Part shown: in pieces, positions 1 to 6,587 of the stretch
Numbering within the stretch: position 1 is the stretch's first letter
Layout of the letters: every line of letters starts with the position of its first letter
NCBI GenBank assembly: GCA_003149835.1
Contig: QAMX01000142.1
Span: forward strand, 1 to 7,745
DNA: 7,745 bases
Direction: 5' to 3'
Origin: Clostridiales bacterium
Lineage (GTDB): Bacteria; Bacillota; Clostridia; Oscillospirales; QAMX01
Position numbers and translations under genes: made by a program
The notes under the pieces: model-generated
Databases searched by the model: none
Told to the model about the DNA's origin: nothing
What the model saw: only the letters and a program-made list of their open reading frames with translations

Positions 1-4
1 GGCA

Positions 5-13
5 TGGTATAAT
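5..13 (+). promoter_or_regulatory. Probable extended -10 promoter element for the pyr operon
   Basis: The sequence reads TGGTATAAT: a perfect TATAAT hexamer at 8-13 with the TG of an extended -10 one base upstream. Transcription would start near 19-21, giving a leader of about 50 nt before the pyrC start codon. Any -35 box would lie before the window start, so it cannot be checked. The position just ahead of the first operon gene supports the call. The match could still be chance, but this AT-rich hexamer stands out in GC-rich DNA. Confidence 0.6.
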
Positions 14-54
14 TATCGGAAAGGGTTTGGGACAGCCGAGGATTTTTGTGACGC

Positions 55-62
55 AAAGGAGG
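55..62 (+). promoter_or_regulatory. Strong Shine-Dalgarno site that fixes a TTG start for pyrC
   Basis: AAAGGAGG lies 9 nt before the TTG at 72-74, which is ideal spacing. The longer reading frame that opens at another TTG (27) would place this ribosome-binding site inside the coding region and add 15 Arg-rich residues that dihydroorotases do not have. This decides the start at 72. Confidence 0.9.
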
Positions 63-71
63 CGGAAGCGC

Positions 72-1310
72 TTGAAAACCCTGCTTGCGAACGCCAAGAT
101 TTACAAAGACCGCGCGTTTATCAGCGCGGATATCGTCGTTTCAGACGGGCGGATTGCCGGTATTCATCCCTCTCATCCCCCTGTCGGCGGTCTCGCCGTC
201 GTTGATTTGAATCAGTGTTTCCTTTTTCCGGGTCTTGTCGATGTTCATGTACATCTTCGAGAGCCGGGTTTTTCATATAAGGAGACGATTCGGAGCGGAA
301 CGGCCGCGGCCGCGGCCGGCGGCTTCACAACGGTCTGCGCGATGCCGAACCTTCGCCCCGTGCCGGACGGAGACGCGGCGCTGGCCGAGCAGGAGCGGCT
401 GATTCGGGAGAGCGCGCTGGTGCGCGTCTGTCCCTACGGCGCGATTACGCGCGGGCAGGCCGGCCGCGAGCTGTCCGACATGGCGGCTCTGGCGCCGCGC
501 GTCGCCGCGTTTTCCGACGACGGCAGGGGCGTGCAGGATGAGGAGACGATGCGCCGCGCCATGCGCGAGGCCAAACGGCTCGGCAAGGTGATCGCCGCCC
601 ACTGCGAGGACGAACGCTATCTCGGCGGGGACGCGTGGGGCGGCGCGCCGGAGAGCGAGTGGAGGCAGGTTGAGCGCGACCTGCGGCTCGCCGCGGAGAC
701 GGGGTGCGCCTATCACGTCTGCCACGTCTCGACAAAGGAGAGCGTCGCGCTGATTCGCGAGGCCAAGCGCGCCGGCATCGACGTGACCGCGGAGACCGCG
801 CCGCACTATCTGCTGCTGAGCGAAAAGGACCGGCGCGACGAGGGGCGGTTTAAAATGAATCCGCCGCTGCGCGCCGAGGCCGACCGGCAGGCGCTTTTGG
901 AGGCGCTGGCGGACGGCACGATCGACATGATCGCCACCGACCACGCGCCGCATTCGACAGAGGAAAAGGCGGGCGGCGCGGCGCGGGCCTTAAACGGCGT
1001 CACCGGCCTGGAAACGGCCTTTCCGGCGCTCTACACCGGTCTGGTCAAAACGGGGATGCTTACGCTGGAAGCGCTGCTCGCGCTGCTGCACGACCGCCCG
1101 GCGAAGCGCTTTGGGATCGGGGCGGAGCTCCGCGTCGGCGCGCCCGCCGATCTGACGGCGTTTGATCTGAACAAAAGCTATGAAATCGACGAGACGCTTC
1201 TCGTTTCACAGGGAAAATGCACGCCGTTCCACGGCATGCAGGTCAGCGGCGAATGCCGCCTGACGATGACGGAGGGAAAGATAGTATGGCAGAATACGAC
1301 AGAAAATTAG
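72..1310 (+). CDS. pyrC: Dihydroorotase, class I (PyrC), TTG start
   Basis: A cytosolic amidohydrolase that interconverts N-carbamoyl-L-aspartate and dihydroorotate, the third step of UMP synthesis. The product is 412 aa, slightly shorter than Bacillus PyrC (about 428). Counting from the TTG, the zinc-site motifs are all present: DVHVHLREP with H59 and H61, the SDDGRG motif with D149/D150 (Bacillus-type enzymes use Asp here instead of a carboxylated Lys), HCED with H177, CHVS with H218, KMNPP with N263, and ATDHAPH with catalytic D290. The start is chosen because of the AAAGGAGG site and because residues 1-8 (MKTLLANA when initiated) match the family N-terminus. It is the first gene of the operon, and its 3' end overlaps carA by 25 nt. 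Two oddities: the segment between H177 and H218 is about 12 residues shorter than in Bacillus, and the first 75 or so codons are much less GC-rich than the rest. Confidence 0.97.
   Translation: MKTLLANAKIYKDRAFISADIVVSDGRIAGIHPSHPPVGGLAVVDLNQCFLFPGLVDVHVHLREPGFSYKETIRSGTAAAAAGGFTTVCAMPNLRPVPDGDAALAEQERLIRESALVRVCPYGAITRGQAGRELSDMAALAPRVAAFSDDGRGVQDEETMRRAMREAKRLGKVIAAHCEDERYLGGDAWGGAPESEWRQVERDLRLAAETGCAYHVCHVSTKESVALIREAKRAGIDVTAETAPHYLLLSEKDRRDEGRFKMNPPLRAEADRQALLEALADGTIDMIATDHAPHSTEEKAGGAARALNGVTGLETAFPALYTGLVKTGMLTLEALLALLHDRPAKRFGIGAELRVGAPADLTAFDLNKSYEIDETLLVSQGKCTPFHGMQVSGECRLTMTEGKIVWQNTTEN
1271..1276 (+). promoter_or_regulatory. Shine-Dalgarno site for carA, inside the pyrC 3' end
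   Basis: GGAGGG lies 9 nt ahead of the ATG at 1286, within the last codons of pyrC. It supports the ATG at 1286 over the upstream in-frame ATG at 1217, which would add 23 residues with no counterpart in the CarA family. The arrangement suggests that carA translation is coupled to pyrC. Confidence 0.85.
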
Positions 1311-2362
1311 TTCTGGAAAACGGCGACGAATATTTGGGCCGCGCCTTCGGCGGGCCGGCCGGCGGCGCGGTCAGCGAGCTGGTGTTCAACACCTCGATGG
1401 CGGGCTATCAGGAGATCGTCTCCGACCCGTCGTATACGAATCAGACGGTGGTGATGACGTATCCGCTGATCGGCAGCTACGGGATCGCCGAGGACGATTT
1501 TGAGAGCTGCGTCCCCTCGCTTGCGGGGCTGGCGGTTCGGGAATACAACGACCTGCCGAGCAACTTCCGGTATACCAGAACGCTTGCGGAGGTTTTGGAG
1601 GAGTACCGCGTCCCCGGCATTTCCGGCATCGACACGCGCAGGCTGACCCGCACTCTGCGCGACATGGGGACGCAGCGGGCGCTGATTGTTGACGCGGCCA
1701 TGCCGAAGGCCGAGGCGCTGGCGCTGATCGCGGGCACGCCGGTACAGCGCGGCGCGGTGGCCTCGGCGAGCTGTAAAAAGCGCTGGTACTCGCGGACGGC
1801 CAACCCCGTGTTCAATGTCGCCGCCGTCGACTGCGGCATAAAGCGCAGCATCATCCGCAGCCTCAACCAGCGCGGCTGCAACGTCACGGTCGTGCCGTGG
1901 AATACGGACGCCGGGGCGATTCTGGCCATGCGGCCGGACGGCGTGCTCTTTTCCGACGGGCCGGGCGACCCCGGGGAGGTGCCGGAGGTTGTCGAAACCG
2001 TCCGCGCCCTGCGCGGGCGGCTGCCGCTGATGGGGGTCTGCCTCGGCCATCAGGTGATCTGCCGCGCTTACGGCGCCGACACCTACAAGCTCAAATTCGG
2101 GCACCGTGGCTCTAACCACCCGGTCAGAAACCTGAAAACAGACCGAATCGAGATTACGGCACAGAATCACGGCTATGCCGTGGACGAGGCTTCGCTGCGC
2201 GCCACGCCGCTGACGCTCACGCACAGAAACCTGCTGGACAACACCGTCGAGGGCGCGGAGTGCGCGGCCGAGCGGGTGTTCTGCGCCCAGTTCCACCCCG
2301 AGGGAGCGTCCGGCCTGTTGGAGGCTTTTGTCGAGGCCATGCGCGATTTCAAGGCGAGATAG
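1286..2362 (+). CDS. carA: Carbamoyl-phosphate synthase small (glutaminase) subunit
   Basis: This subunit hydrolyses glutamine and channels the ammonia to CarB for carbamoyl phosphate synthesis. The product is 358 aa, close to the usual 355-385. The N-terminal CPSase small-chain domain (about 1-150) contains the typical stretches FNTSMAGYQEI, DPSY and GISGIDTRRLTR. The C-terminal class I glutamine amidotransferase domain (about 177-350) has the nucleophile elbow GVCLGHQ with C252, the QNHGYAVD motif, and the His/Glu pair FHPE with H337 and E339. The start rests on the GGAGGG site and the family N-terminus. One oddity: homologues normally continue HPEA-x-PGP-x-D after the catalytic Glu, but here the sequence goes HPEGASGLLEAF, which implies loss of about six residues. 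No frameshift is apparent, so the subunit is probably functional. The gene overlaps pyrC and is followed by a 111-nt gap before carB. Confidence 0.97.
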   Translation: MAEYDRKLVLENGDEYLGRAFGGPAGGAVSELVFNTSMAGYQEIVSDPSYTNQTVVMTYPLIGSYGIAEDDFESCVPSLAGLAVREYNDLPSNFRYTRTLAEVLEEYRVPGISGIDTRRLTRTLRDMGTQRALIVDAAMPKAEALALIAGTPVQRGAVASASCKKRWYSRTANPVFNVAAVDCGIKRSIIRSLNQRGCNVTVVPWNTDAGAILAMRPDGVLFSDGPGDPGEVPEVVETVRALRGRLPLMGVCLGHQVICRAYGADTYKLKFGHRGSNHPVRNLKTDRIEITAQNHGYAVDEASLRATPLTLTHRNLLDNTVEGAECAAERVFCAQFHPEGASGLLEAFVEAMRDFKAR

Positions 2363-2364
2363 AC

Positions 2365-2418
2365 GCCGCCGCAAGAAACCGAAAACGCGCGGCGCGCGGC
2401 GATTTTCTTTGCGGAGGC
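2365..2418 (+). other. Long imperfect stem-loop between carA and carB
   Basis: An inverted repeat fills about half of the 111-nt carA-carB gap. The arm 2365-2378 pairs with 2404-2418 over 13 base pairs with one G/A mismatch (2368/2415) and one bulged T (2408). Inside its loop a second hairpin can form, CGCGC (2386-2390) with GCGCG (2394-2398) around a GGC loop. No T-run follows the structure, so it does not look like an intrinsic terminator. It could stabilise or direct processing of the mRNA between the two genes. Another palindrome, GCGCCGGCGC, follows at 2420-2429. The base pairs were read by eye; no folding energy was calculated. Confidence 0.55.
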
Positions 2419-2473
2419 CGCGCCGGCGCCGATTCTGTGAACGGATACACGCTGAAAAGGAGAAACGGAACAT

Positions 2474-5400
2474 ATGCCGAAACGCACCGATTTGCATAAA
2501 ATTCTTGTCATCGGCTCCGGCCCGATCGTCATCGGGCAGGCCGCTGAATTCGACTACGCGGGCACGCAGGCGTGTCTGTCGCTGAAAGAGGAGGGCTATG
2601 AGGTCGTCCTCGTCAACTCAAACCCGGCCACGATTATGACCGATACGACCATCGCCGACAAGGTGTATATGGAGCCGCTGACGCTCGAATACGTCGCCAA
2701 GATCCTGCGCTATGAGCGGCCGGACGCGATTGTCCCCGGGATCGGCGGACAGACCGGCCTGAACCTCGCCATGCAGCTCGCCAAAAAGGGCATTCTGCGC
2801 GAGTGCGGCGTCGAGCTGCTGGGGACGGGTTACGAATCGATCGAGCTGGCCGAGGACCGCGAGCAGTTCAAGGAGCTCTGCGAACGCATCGGCGAGCCGG
2901 TTCTGCCGTCGGTGATCACGCACTCCATCGAGGAGGGCGCGGCTGCGGCCGAACAGATCGGTTATCCGGTCGTTCTGCGCCCCGCCTTTACCCTCGGCGG
3001 CACGGGCGGCGGCTTCGCCGACGACGAGGAGGAGCTGCGCGAGATCATGAAAAACGCGCTGGCCCTGTCGCCGGTGGGGCAGGTGCTCGTCGAGAAGAGC
3101 ATCAAGGGTTACAAGGAGATCGAATACGAGGTCATCCGCGACGCGGCCGACACGGCGCTCACCGTCTGCAACATGGAAAACGTCGACCCCGTCGGCATTC
3201 ACACCGGCGACTCCATCGTCGTCGCGCCGTGCCAGACGCTGTCGAGCCGGGAATGTGCGATGCTGCGCGACAGCGCGCTGAAAATCATCCGCGCGCTGAA
3301 AATCGAGGGCGGCTGCAACGTCCAGTTTGCGCTCGACCCGTATTCGTTTCAATACTATGTCATCGAGGTCAACCCGCGCGTCTCGCGCTCGTCGGCGCTC
3401 GCGTCCAAGGCGAGCGGCTATCCGATCGCCAGGGTTTCGGCGAAGATCGCCGTGGGGCTGAGGCTCGACGAGATCATGCTCGCCAACACGCCCGCGAGCT
3501 TCGAGCCGGCGCTCGACTATATCGTCATGAAGATGGCGCGCTTTCCCTTTGACAAATTTGCGACGGCCTCGAACCGGCTCAGCACGCAGATGAAGGCCAC
3601 CGGCGAGGTCATGAGCATCGGCCGGACGCTGGAAGAGAGCCTGCTGAAAGCGGTGCGTTCGCTGGAAACGGGCGCGACGCACCTGTATCTGGCGAAGTTC
3701 GACGGGATGACGGCGGCGGAGCTGCTCGATTACGTCTCCGAAGCGACCGACGACCGCGTCTACGCCATCGCGCGGCTGATCCGCTCCGGCGCCGATCTCG
3801 GCGTCATTGCCGACGCGACGCAGATCGACATGCTCTTTCTGAACGCGCTGAAAAATATCGTCGATTATGAGCGCGTGCTGGAAGCCGGGCCGCTCGACGC
3901 GGAGGCGCTGCGCGGCGCCAAGCGCATGGGCTTCTGCGACGCGGCCATCGCGGGGCTCTGGAAGGTTAACGAGAGCGAGGTTTACGCGCTGCGGGAAGCG
4001 CACGGGATTTTCCCGGTCTATAAGATGATCGACACCTGCGCCGGCGAATTTGACAGCTATATCCCGTATTTCTACTCGACGTATGAGGACGAAAACGAAT
4101 CCGTCGTCAGCGGCCGGAAAAAGATCATCGTCCTCGGCTCCGGCCCCATCCGCATCGGTCAGGGCGTCGAGTTTGACTACTCCACCGTGCACGCGGTGAC
4201 GACGATCAAAAACGCCGGCTATGAATCGATTATCATCAACAACAACCCCGAAACCGTCTCGACCGACTATACGACCAGCGACAAGCTGTATTTTGAACCG
4301 CTGACGGTCGAGGACGTGATGAACGTCATCCGGCTTGAAAAGCCGTTCGGCGTCATCGCCTCGCTCGGCGGACAGACGGCGATCAACCTCGCCGAGCCGC
4401 TGATGAAGCGCGGCGTGAAAATCATCGGCACCGACAGCGCCGCAATCGAGCGCGCCGAAAACCGCGCTTCCTTCGAGGCGATTTTGAAAGAGCTGGACAT
4501 CCCGCAGCCGCCGGGAGACGCCGTGACGGATATCGAGGCGGGCGTCGCCGTCGCCGAGCGCATCGGCTATCCGGTGCTGGTGCGGCCGAGCTATGTGCTC
4601 GGCGGCCGCGCCATGCAGATTGTGTCCGGCGAAAAGGCGCTGCGGCGCTATCTGAAAACCGCCGCGGCCGTCAACACCGAGCAGCCCGTGCTGGTCGATA
4701 AATATATTAATGGAAAGGAACTGGAAGTGGACGCCGTCTGCGACGGCGAGGCCGTCTTTGTGCCCGGCATTATGGAGCACGTCGAGCGCACCGGCATCCA
4801 CTCGGGCGACAGCATCAGCGTCTATCCGCCGTTTTCGATTTCGCAGCGCGTCCGCGAGACGATTCTCGACTATACGCGGCGCCTGGGTCTGGGCATCGGC
4901 ATCGTCGGGCTCTATAACATCCAGTTCATCGTCGACGGCGACGAAAACGTCTATATCATCGAGGTCAACCCGCGCTCGTCGCGCACCGTGCCGTTTCTGT
5001 CAAAGGCGACCGGCTATTCGCTGGCCGACATCGCCACGCTGGCCATCCTCGGCCATTCGCTGCGCGAGCAGGGCATTGAGACGATCTATCCGCAGGAAAA
5101 GGAAAAATGGTACGTCAAGGTGCCGGCCTTCTCGTTCTCAAAGATCCGCGGGCTGGACGCGTATCTGTCGCCGGAGATGAAATCGACCGGCGAGGCCATC
5201 GGCTATGACAAAACGCTGACGCGCGCGCTTTACAAGGCGCTGCAATCCTCGGGCATGCACGTCGTCAATTACGGGACGATTTTCGTCACCATCGCCGACA
5301 AGGACAAGGACGAGGCGCTGCCGCTGATCCGCCGCTTCTACGATCTCGGCTTTAACATCGAGGCCACGCACGGCACGGCGCAGTATTTGAAACAGCACGG

Positions 5401-5653
5401 CATCCGCACGCGCGTCTGCGCCAAGCTCAGCGAGGGCAGCGACGAGATTCTGCGCTCGCTGCGGCAGGGCCACATCAGCTACGTCGTCAACACGCGCGAC
5501 CTCGATTCGCTCGGCCAGGAGTCGGACGGGTATCAGATCCGCCGCTGCGCCGTCGAGAACAACGTGACGATGTTCACCGCGCTCGACACGGTGCGCGTGC
5601 TGCTCGACGTGCTCGAAGAGACCACGCTCTGTATCTCCACGATCGATTCGTAA
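2474..5653 (+). CDS. carB: Carbamoyl-phosphate synthase large subunit
   Basis: This subunit makes carbamoyl phosphate from bicarbonate, two ATP and the ammonia supplied by CarA. The product is 1059 aa, full length for the family. The two homologous halves are clear: residues 1-400 form the carboxyphosphate domain ([15 protein letters not shown] at 14-28, LGGTGGG at 174-180, [15 protein letters not shown] at 298-312), and 548-930 form the carbamoyl-phosphate domain ([15 protein letters not shown] at 555-569, VLGGRAM at 708-714, [15 protein letters not shown] at 830-844). Residues 400-545 are the oligomerisation domain. Residues 930-1059 are the MGS-like allosteric domain ([32 protein letters not shown]), where UMP normally inhibits in relatives. 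AAAAGGAGA at 2455-2463 lies 10 nt before the ATG, and the start [10 protein letters not shown] matches Bacillus CarB. The loop at 335-345 before FEPALDY is about three residues shorter than usual. Confidence 0.98.
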   Translation: MPKRTDLHKILVIGSGPIVIGQAAEFDYAGTQACLSLKEEGYEVVLVNSNPATIMTDTTIADKVYMEPLTLEYVAKILRYERPDAIVPGIGGQTGLNLAMQLAKKGILRECGVELLGTGYESIELAEDREQFKELCERIGEPVLPSVITHSIEEGAAAAEQIGYPVVLRPAFTLGGTGGGFADDEEELREIMKNALALSPVGQVLVEKSIKGYKEIEYEVIRDAADTALTVCNMENVDPVGIHTGDSIVVAPCQTLSSRECAMLRDSALKIIRALKIEGGCNVQFALDPYSFQYYVIEVNPRVSRSSALASKASGYPIARVSAKIAVGLRLDEIMLANTPASFEPALDYIVMKMARFPFDKFATASNRLSTQMKATGEVMSIGRTLEESLLKAVRSLETGATHLYLAKFDGMTAAELLDYVSEATDDRVYAIARLIRSGADLGVIADATQIDMLFLNALKNIVDYERVLEAGPLDAEALRGAKRMGFCDAAIAGLWKVNESEVYALREAHGIFPVYKMIDTCAGEFDSYIPYFYSTYEDENESVVSGRKKIIVLGSGPIRIGQGVEFDYSTVHAVTTIKNAGYESIIINNNPETVSTDYTTSDKLYFEPLTVEDVMNVIRLEKPFGVIASLGGQTAINLAEPLMKRGVKIIGTDSAAIERAENRASFEAILKELDIPQPPGDAVTDIEAGVAVAERIGYPVLVRPSYVLGGRAMQIVSGEKALRRYLKTAAAVNTEQPVLVDKYINGKELEVDAVCDGEAVFVPGIMEHVERTGIHSGDSISVYPPFSISQRVRETILDYTRRLGLGIGIVGLYNIQFIVDGDENVYIIEVNPRSSRTVPFLSKATGYSLADIATLAILGHSLREQGIETIYPQEKEKWYVKVPAFSFSKIRGLDAYLSPEMKSTGEAIGYDKTLTRALYKALQSSGMHVVNYGTIFVTIADKDKDEALPLIRRFYDLGFNIEATHGTAQYLKQHGIRTRVCAKLSEGSDEILRSLRQGHISYVVNTRDLDSLGQESDGYQIRRCAVENNVTMFTALDTVRVLLDVLEETTLCISTIDS

Positions 5654-5659
5654 ATTTAC
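5650..5659. repeat. AT-rich perfect palindrome spanning the carB stop codon
   Basis: GTAAATTTAC is a perfect 10-bp palindrome that contains the carB TAA stop, and a CATATG palindrome follows at 5659-5664. It is a conspicuous AT-rich patch in GC-rich DNA, at the boundary where the sialidase-like fragment begins. No function can be assigned. It is too short to terminate transcription and no T-run follows. Confidence 0.35.
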
Positions 5660-5661
5660 AT

Positions 5662-5793
5662 ATGACAGCGGAAAGCGCGGCGGGATACGCCGATCTGGCG
5701 CGCGGCGCGGACGGGACGGTTTACGTCGTCTATGAAAACAGGGACTGCACGGAACTGCGCATGGCGAGCTTCGGCGAGGAAGCGCTGCGATGA
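5662..5793 (+). pseudogene. 43-codon ORF resembling the C-terminus of a sialidase/BNR-repeat protein; probable gene relic
   Basis: An ATG-to-TGA frame of 43 codons lies between carB and pyrK. After a short lead, the product reads GYADLARGADGTVYVVYEN, followed about nine residues later by LRMASFGEEAL. This resembles the last beta-propeller strands of exo-alpha-sialidase-like (BNR/Asp-box, GH33-type) proteins, which often end in the form GYSDLxxxxDGTIYxLYE...xxARFxLEWL. That match is from memory of the family, not a search. No Shine-Dalgarno site precedes the ATG, and a lone C-terminal fragment could not fold into a propeller, so it is more likely the remnant of a deleted gene than a working peptide gene. 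Its TGA overlaps an ATG at 5790 (ATGA) that is in frame with pyrK. Alternatively it could be a small translated leader coupled to pyrK. Confidence 0.45.
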
Positions 5794-5838
5794 CGGAAGA
5801 GAAGGCGCACATCCGCGGACAAGTGCGGGGAACGGAAG

Positions 5839-5846
5839 AAAGGAAA
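5839..5846 (+). promoter_or_regulatory. Shine-Dalgarno-like site favouring a GTG start for pyrK
   Basis: AAAGGAAA ends 6 nt before the GTG at 5853, with GG 9 nt away. A competing candidate, GAGGA at 5776-5780, lies 9 nt before an in-frame ATG at 5790. The ATG start would add 21 mostly charged residues that are not typical of PyrK, whereas the GTG start gives MQKTLLTV when initiated, which aligns with the Bacillus PyrK N-terminus. The choice is therefore made on the family match rather than on site strength alone. Confidence 0.6.
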
Positions 5847-5852
5847 CAAACG

Positions 5853-6587
5853 GTGCAGAAAACGCTTTTGACAGTGACGGAAAACGCTCCGCTGACGCGG
5901 GACGTTTCCAGAATGACCCTGCGCGGCGCGGACACGGCCGCATGCCGCCCGGGGCAGTTTATCGGGCTTTTGCTCGACGGCCTGACGCTGCGGCGGCCGA
6001 TTTCGGTCTGCGACGCGGCGGAAAATACGGTCACGATTCTCTATAAAATTGTCGGCGAGGGGACGGCGCAGATGGCGCGCCTGAAAGCCGGCGCACAGCT
6101 CGACACCCTGCTGTTTCTCGGCAACGGCTATGATACGGCGAAGAGCGGCGCGGCGCCCGTCCTGCTCGGCGGCGGCGTCGGCGTGCCGCCGCTGTATCTG
6201 CTGGCCAAAACGCTTCTGGCGGAGGGAAAACAGCCCAGCGTCATTCTCGGTTTCAACACGGCGGCGGAGGTCTTTTACGCCGAAGAGTTTGCGGCGCTCG
6301 GTATTCCGGTGACCGTGACGACCGCCGACGGCAGTATGGGAACCAAGGGCTTTGTGACCGACGCGCTGCGGGAGATGAGCGGCTATACCTATACGTTTGC
6401 CTGCGGGCCGGAGCCGATGCTGCGCGCGGTATACGATACGGCCGCCTCCGACGGGCAGTACAGCTTTGAAGAGCGCATGGGCTGCGGCTTCGGCGCCTGC
6501 ATGGGCTGCTCCTGCAAGACGAAATACGGCTCCAAGCGCATCTGCAAGGACGGGCCGGTGCTTGAAAAGGGGGAGATTGTATGGTGA
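5853..6587 (+). CDS. pyrK: Dihydroorotate dehydrogenase electron-transfer subunit (PyrK)
   Basis: An iron-sulfur flavoprotein that passes electrons from PyrD to NAD+. The product is 244 aa from the preferred GTG (265 aa if the ATG at 5790 is used); Bacillus PyrK is about 256. An N-terminal FAD-binding barrel carries RRPIS (about 47-51) and the ILYKIVGEGT stretch. The NAD-binding domain has LLGGGVGVPPLYLL (about 104-117) and the CGPEPML motif (about 184-190). The C-terminal [2Fe-2S] site has the spacing C-x4-C-x2-C-x11-C, at C211, C216, C219 and C231, in the context ERMGCGFGACMGCSC and ICKDGPV. All ligands are intact. The gene overlaps pyrD by 7 nt, as expected for partners of one heterotetramer. 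The 199 nt upstream, back to carB, hold the sialidase-like fragment. Confidence 0.96.
   Translation: MQKTLLTVTENAPLTRDVSRMTLRGADTAACRPGQFIGLLLDGLTLRRPISVCDAAENTVTILYKIVGEGTAQMARLKAGAQLDTLLFLGNGYDTAKSGAAPVLLGGGVGVPPLYLLAKTLLAEGKQPSVILGFNTAAEVFYAEEFAALGIPVTVTTADGSMGTKGFVTDALREMSGYTYTFACGPEPMLRAVYDTAASDGQYSFEERMGCGFGACMGCSCKTKYGSKRICKDGPVLEKGEIVW

Noticed and set aside
29..50. Possible PyrR-binding element (CAGCCGAGGAUU in the leader)
   Set aside because: It resembles only part of the PyrR consensus, has an extra base, lacks a supporting flanking stem, and no terminator hairpin follows.
52..89. Possible translation-control hairpin around the pyrC start (CGCAA pairing with TTGCG)
   Set aside because: Only five base pairs close a 28-nt loop, too weak to claim a regulatory structure.
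298..325. GGCCGC repeat tract in pyrC as a possible inserted repeat
   Set aside because: It encodes an Ala/Gly stretch at a place where homologues also have an Ala-rich helix before GGFTT, so it is ordinary coding sequence in GC-rich DNA.
2365..2440. Intrinsic terminator between carA and carB
   Set aside because: The stem is strong, but no T-run follows and carB continues the same pathway immediately downstream.
1307..2497. A 396-codon minus-strand open frame opposite carA
   Set aside because: Same shadow effect: Arg/Ala/Val-rich, low-complexity product, no family match, and carA on the plus strand is clearly the real gene.
2516..4170. Duplicated sequence blocks within carB
   Set aside because: These are the two ancient homologous halves found in all CarB proteins, not a recent duplication.
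2618..4801. A 727-codon open frame on the minus strand opposite carB
   Set aside because: It is an antisense shadow produced by GC-rich codon bias. Its product has no recognisable motif and it lies wholly over an intact conserved gene.
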